NCBI GenBank assembly: GCA_045106765.1
Contig: JBGCFD010000129.1
Location: 4,282 to 68,281, forward strand
Direction of reading: 5' to 3'
DNA: 64,000 nt
Origin: CAJQQY01 sp045106765
GTDB taxonomy: Bacteria > Bacteroidota > Bacteroidia > Chitinophagales > Saprospiraceae
Shown here: in pieces, positions 62,035 to 64,000 of the stretch
Layout: the number at the start of each line of letters is the position of its first letter
How positions within the stretch are numbered: position 1 is the stretch's first letter
The notes under the pieces: model-generated
Database searches by the model: none
Told to the model about the DNA's origin: nothing
The model's input: the letters and a program-made list of their open reading frames with translations, nothing else
Made by a program: the position numbers and the translations under genes

Positions 62035-62085
62035 AACGGTGAATGATTAACAACGTTTGGTTTTCACCGTTAATCATTCACCGTT
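62035..62085 (-). terminator. palindrome overlapping the 3' end of the S4 gene
   Basis: Perfect 17-bp arms AACGGTGAATGATTAAC (62035-62051) and GTTAATCATTCACCGTT (62069-62085). The right arm runs into the last four codons and stop of the S4 gene (62074). On the minus strand a T-run follows, so it can terminate that gene; it is also a GGTGAAT-family copy. Confidence 0.8.
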
Positions 62086-62466
62086 ATCGAGTTCTTTCCA
62101 TTGGTCGATTTCTCTTCGTTCTCTTTTGGTTGGTCGGCCTGTTCCTTTTTCTCTGATCTCATTTCTTCCTTTTCCAATATACCAAGAGTTGAATTTATTC
62201 AATTCATCAGCTGGGGTAAGATTTTCGTAGCAAGGTTCAGCTAGAGTGGCGGAAACTCTTTTTTCGATTAGTGAGACTACTTTGTACACCATATCAAAAG
62301 AGTTTTTTCGAACCAAAAGTGTTTCACCTCCTTCTAAAAGATAGGAAGGTTTTAATGTTGCTTCTCCAATTTTTACTTTGTTAGTTCGGCAAGCATCTGA
62401 AGCTTGAGTGCGTGATTTAAAAATACGCACACTCCACAACCATTTATCTACTCGTACTTTTTTCAT
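62074..62466 (-). CDS. S4-domain RNA-binding protein (Hsp15/HslR-like)
   Basis: 130 aa from the ATG at 62466; an apparent start at 62553 lies inside the palindromic repeat and is rejected. S4 domain at about residues 2-50 (VRVDKWLWSVRIFKSRTQAS, then ACRTNKVKIGEATLKPSYLL), with the WLWSVRIFKSR pattern of HslR/Hsp15, which rescues stalled 50S subunits by binding exposed peptidyl-tRNA. The C-terminus is basic (KERREIDQWKELDNGE), and its end is encoded by a palindromic repeat. Confidence 0.85.
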   Translation of the reverse strand: MKKVRVDKWLWSVRIFKSRTQASDACRTNKVKIGEATLKPSYLLEGGETLLVRKNSFDMVYKVVSLIEKRVSATLAEPCYENLTPADELNKFNSWYIGKGRNEIREKGTGRPTKRERREIDQWKELDNGE

Positions 62467-62471
62467 GAGTT

Positions 62472-62698
62472 GTTTATTTATTTTTCTAAAATCATTTTTT
62501 TTAGTCAAACGAAAATTAAAATCAACTCTTCCTTCGGTCGTTTTTGATTTCAATTTTCGTTTGACAAAATAATTTTTTAAAAATGTTTATTTATTTTTCT
62601 AAAATTATTTTTTTTTAGTCAAACGAAAATTAAAATCAACTCTTCCTTTGATCGTTCTTGATTTCAATTTTCGTTTGACAAAATAATTTTAGAAAAAT
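62472..62698. repeat. tandem duplication of a 113/114-bp palindrome
   Basis: Unit 1 is 62472-62584 and unit 2 is 62585-62698, differing at a few positions. Each contains a 22-bp inverted repeat with one mismatch (arms 62504-62525/62544-62565 and 62618-62639/62658-62679, core GTCAAACGAAAATT). The region lies between the PPK2 gene and the S4 gene and holds no gene. Confidence 0.9.
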
Positions 62699-62712
62699 GT
62701 ATCTAGAAAAAT

Positions 62713-63465
62713 TTATTTTTTAAATAACTCACTTTCCAAAGGAGGTAATTTAATTCTCATTTTTTTCAATGTTTCCAAAACTATTTTTGCGATAGAATAA
62801 TCTCGATAACTTCGACTATCTACTGGAACAATGTGCCAAGGAATATCACTATTATTAATTGCATATTCGTAGCAACGACGATATTTATTCCAAAGTTCCC
62901 GTTCTTTCCAATCTCCATCATTATGCTTCCAATTCTTTTCTGGATCGTCTACTCGCTCTTGTAATTTTTCCAATTGACGAGCTTTAGAGAGGTGCATATA
63001 AAATTTTAAAACAATTGTATTATTATCGAATTGCAATAATTTTTCAAAAGAATTGATGGCATCCATTCTTAATTTTTGTTGCTTCGGAGTAATCCATCCA
63101 TGTACTTTATGAATTAAAATATCTTCATAGTGCGAGCGATTGAAAATTTTAATTTGACCTTTTGCAGGAGTATGTTGATGTACTCTCCAAAGGAAGTCGT
63201 GGGCAAATTCTTCGTCGGTTGGTTTTTTAAAACTAGTCACACTTACGCCCGAGGGACTACATTCACTAAAAACGTTTTTAGTTGCACCATCTTTTCCGCT
63301 GGAATCCATTCCTTGAAAAATAATCAAGATGCTTCGCTTTCCTTCGGCGAGCATTCTGTATTGGAGTTCAGCGATTTCTTTTGCCATTTTTTTAGTGGCT
63401 TTTTTGATGGCGCTTTTTTCAGTTCCTTTTGGTGGGGTGGTGGGGATTTTTGAAAGTTTTATCAT
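62713..63465 (-). CDS. polyphosphate kinase 2 (PPK2) family protein
   Basis: 250 aa single-domain PPK2. Walker A is GMDSSGKDG (52-60), Walker B-like FNRSHYEDILI (108-118, with R110), and lid residues SKARQLEKLQERVDDPEKNW, KHNDGDWKERELWNKY. The PW-IVPVDSRSYRDYSIA motif is typical. It uses polyphosphate to phosphorylate nucleotides (ADP/GDP or AMP-type cannot be assigned by eye). Its start is 21 nt downstream of the partial gene at the right edge, so the two may be co-transcribed. Confidence 0.92.
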   Translation of the reverse strand: MIKLSKIPTTPPKGTEKSAIKKATKKMAKEIAELQYRMLAEGKRSILIIFQGMDSSGKDGATKNVFSECSPSGVSVTSFKKPTDEEFAHDFLWRVHQHTPAKGQIKIFNRSHYEDILIHKVHGWITPKQQKLRMDAINSFEKLLQFDNNTIVLKFYMHLSKARQLEKLQERVDDPEKNWKHNDGDWKERELWNKYRRCYEYAINNSDIPWHIVPVDSRSYRDYSIAKIVLETLKKMRIKLPPLESELFKK

Positions 63466-63486
63466 GTTGTTTTTGAATTGAATTTA

Positions 63487-64000
63487 CTATTTATTATCTG
63501 ATTTTGAACAAGTCAAAGCGATTTTATATAATCTTTCTATTTTATCTTTATCAAAAATATTACTTTTTAAGTTGATTTTGGTTAGGTTTAGTAGAGGGAT
63601 TTCTTTAAAAACAAATACAATAAAATCTTTATGTTCTTCCGGATACTCTGAAGATTTTTTCATAGGTTTTGAAATAAAAACATCAGAAGATTGTTCCCTT
63701 GAAAAATAAAATTGTTCGTGAACTCTACGATGGGAGTATACCCAACCATGATTTTTTTTATTATGTTTTTCTGGGACACTCCCTTTTGTATAAAGATGAA
63801 TACCAAAAGTTAACAAAGGTGATTTATCAAAATGAGGTTCAATAGTGAATACTGAGTTAGGGTATTCTGTTTCATTTTTATATACTTTCACGAATGAACT
63901 TAATAACCAACCCCAAGTGTCGCATAGAACTTGCCAAGATAGAAATTTATCTTTAGTTAAACATTCAAGATCATTATTTTCAGCCTCCTCATCTAATGCA
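63487..64000 (-). CDS. unidentified protein, partial at the right edge
   Basis: The frame ending at 63487 has a possible GTG start at 63891, but it is open in frame through the last base of the window. The upstream 36 codons read like protein (DKFLSWQVLCDTWGWLLSSF just before the GTG). Therefore the gene continues beyond the window and the GTG is not its start. The visible 170 residues have a mixed hydrophobic/charged character with an aromatic-rich central part (KNHGWVYSHRRVHEQFYFSR). Family not recognised. It lies upstream of PPK2 and is likely in the same operon. Confidence 0.6.
   Translation of the reverse strand, partial: ALDEEAENNDLECLTKDKFLSWQVLCDTWGWLLSSFVKVYKNETEYPNSVFTIEPHFDKSPLLTFGIHLYTKGSVPEKHNKKNHGWVYSHRRVHEQFYFSREQSSDVFISKPMKKSSEYPEEHKDFIVFVFKEIPLLNLTKINLKSNIFDKDKIERLYKIALTCSKSDNK

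Noticed and set aside
62467..62553. Upstream extension of the S4 protein by 29 residues
   Set aside because: The added residues are encoded by the duplicated palindrome and have no S4-family counterpart; the ATG at 62466 begins the domain exactly.
1..64000. tRNA, rRNA, tmRNA or riboswitch genes
   Set aside because: I looked for T-loop (GGTTCRA) and conserved core signatures in the larger spacers and found none; a covariance-model scan would be decisive.

Overview
The window looks like chromosome of an AT-rich (about one-third G+C by eye) member of the Bacteroidota, most likely a free-living saprospirian or flavobacterium-like gliding lineage. The evidence is: four secreted proteins with type IX secretion (T9SS) C-terminal sorting domains; a PorG/DUF6089-type outer-membrane protein; a TonB-dependent receptor with an N-terminal carboxypeptidase-regulatory-like domain; almost no Shine-Dalgarno sequences; and promoters of the Bacteroidota type (TTG about 18-23 nt upstream of TAnnTTTG). 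I see no tRNA, rRNA, CRISPR array, insertion sequence or prophage. Both window edges cut through genes.

Layout. 1-6.5 kb: zinc-dependent phospholipase C-like protein, DUF368 (PopT-type) undecaprenyl-phosphate translocase, TerC, PorG-like barrel and a PIF1 helicase. 6.8-13.2 kb: a secreted lamin-tail protein, a TonB-dependent receptor and a secreted two-motif phospholipase D-type protein, possibly one uptake locus. 13.3-25.4 kb: housekeeping and small membrane/lipoprotein genes (GNAT, arginine deiminase, hotdog thioesterase, YihY, TPR, DinB, DUF1304, DUF6438) and a Cys-rich repeat protein with a T9SS tail. 25.5-28.8 kb: ECF sigma factor, a single protein joining an inner-membrane helix to an outer-membrane barrel, and a lipoprotein, probably one operon. 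28.8-30.7 kb: RluF and YqgE. 30.8-40.1 kb: a minus-strand block of surface proteins dominated by a 1711-residue modular fibre-like protein. 40.3-51.3 kb: ABC-F ATPase, then a minus-strand cell-envelope polysaccharide cluster (GT39, RluA, 43-residue membrane protein, glycosyltransferase, flippase, Wzc-like co-polymerase) and RibD.

51.3-52.5 kb holds the most unusual gene: an apparently inactivated HNH-like domain fused to an AP2 domain and a histone H1-like Lys/Ala tail, preceded by a 430-bp AT-rich leader with repeated TATTGTTA/TAACAATA words. 52.7-62 kb is largely acyl-CoA metabolism (acyl-CoA ligase, alpha/beta hydrolase, acyl-CoA dehydrogenase, two CoA-transferase subunits, 3-hydroxybutyryl-CoA dehydrogenase), interrupted by a DUF4231 (SLATT-like) gene next to a GIY-YIG-like gene. 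62-64 kb: S4 RNA-binding protein, a tandem-duplicated palindrome, PPK2 and a gene running off the edge.

A second layer is intergenic: many gaps carry imperfect palindromes built from short iterated words. At least two recur at separate loci (a GGTGAATGNTTAAC-type family and a CTGATAAAC-AATTC-type family). Some act as plausible terminators, and one supplies the last codons of a gene.
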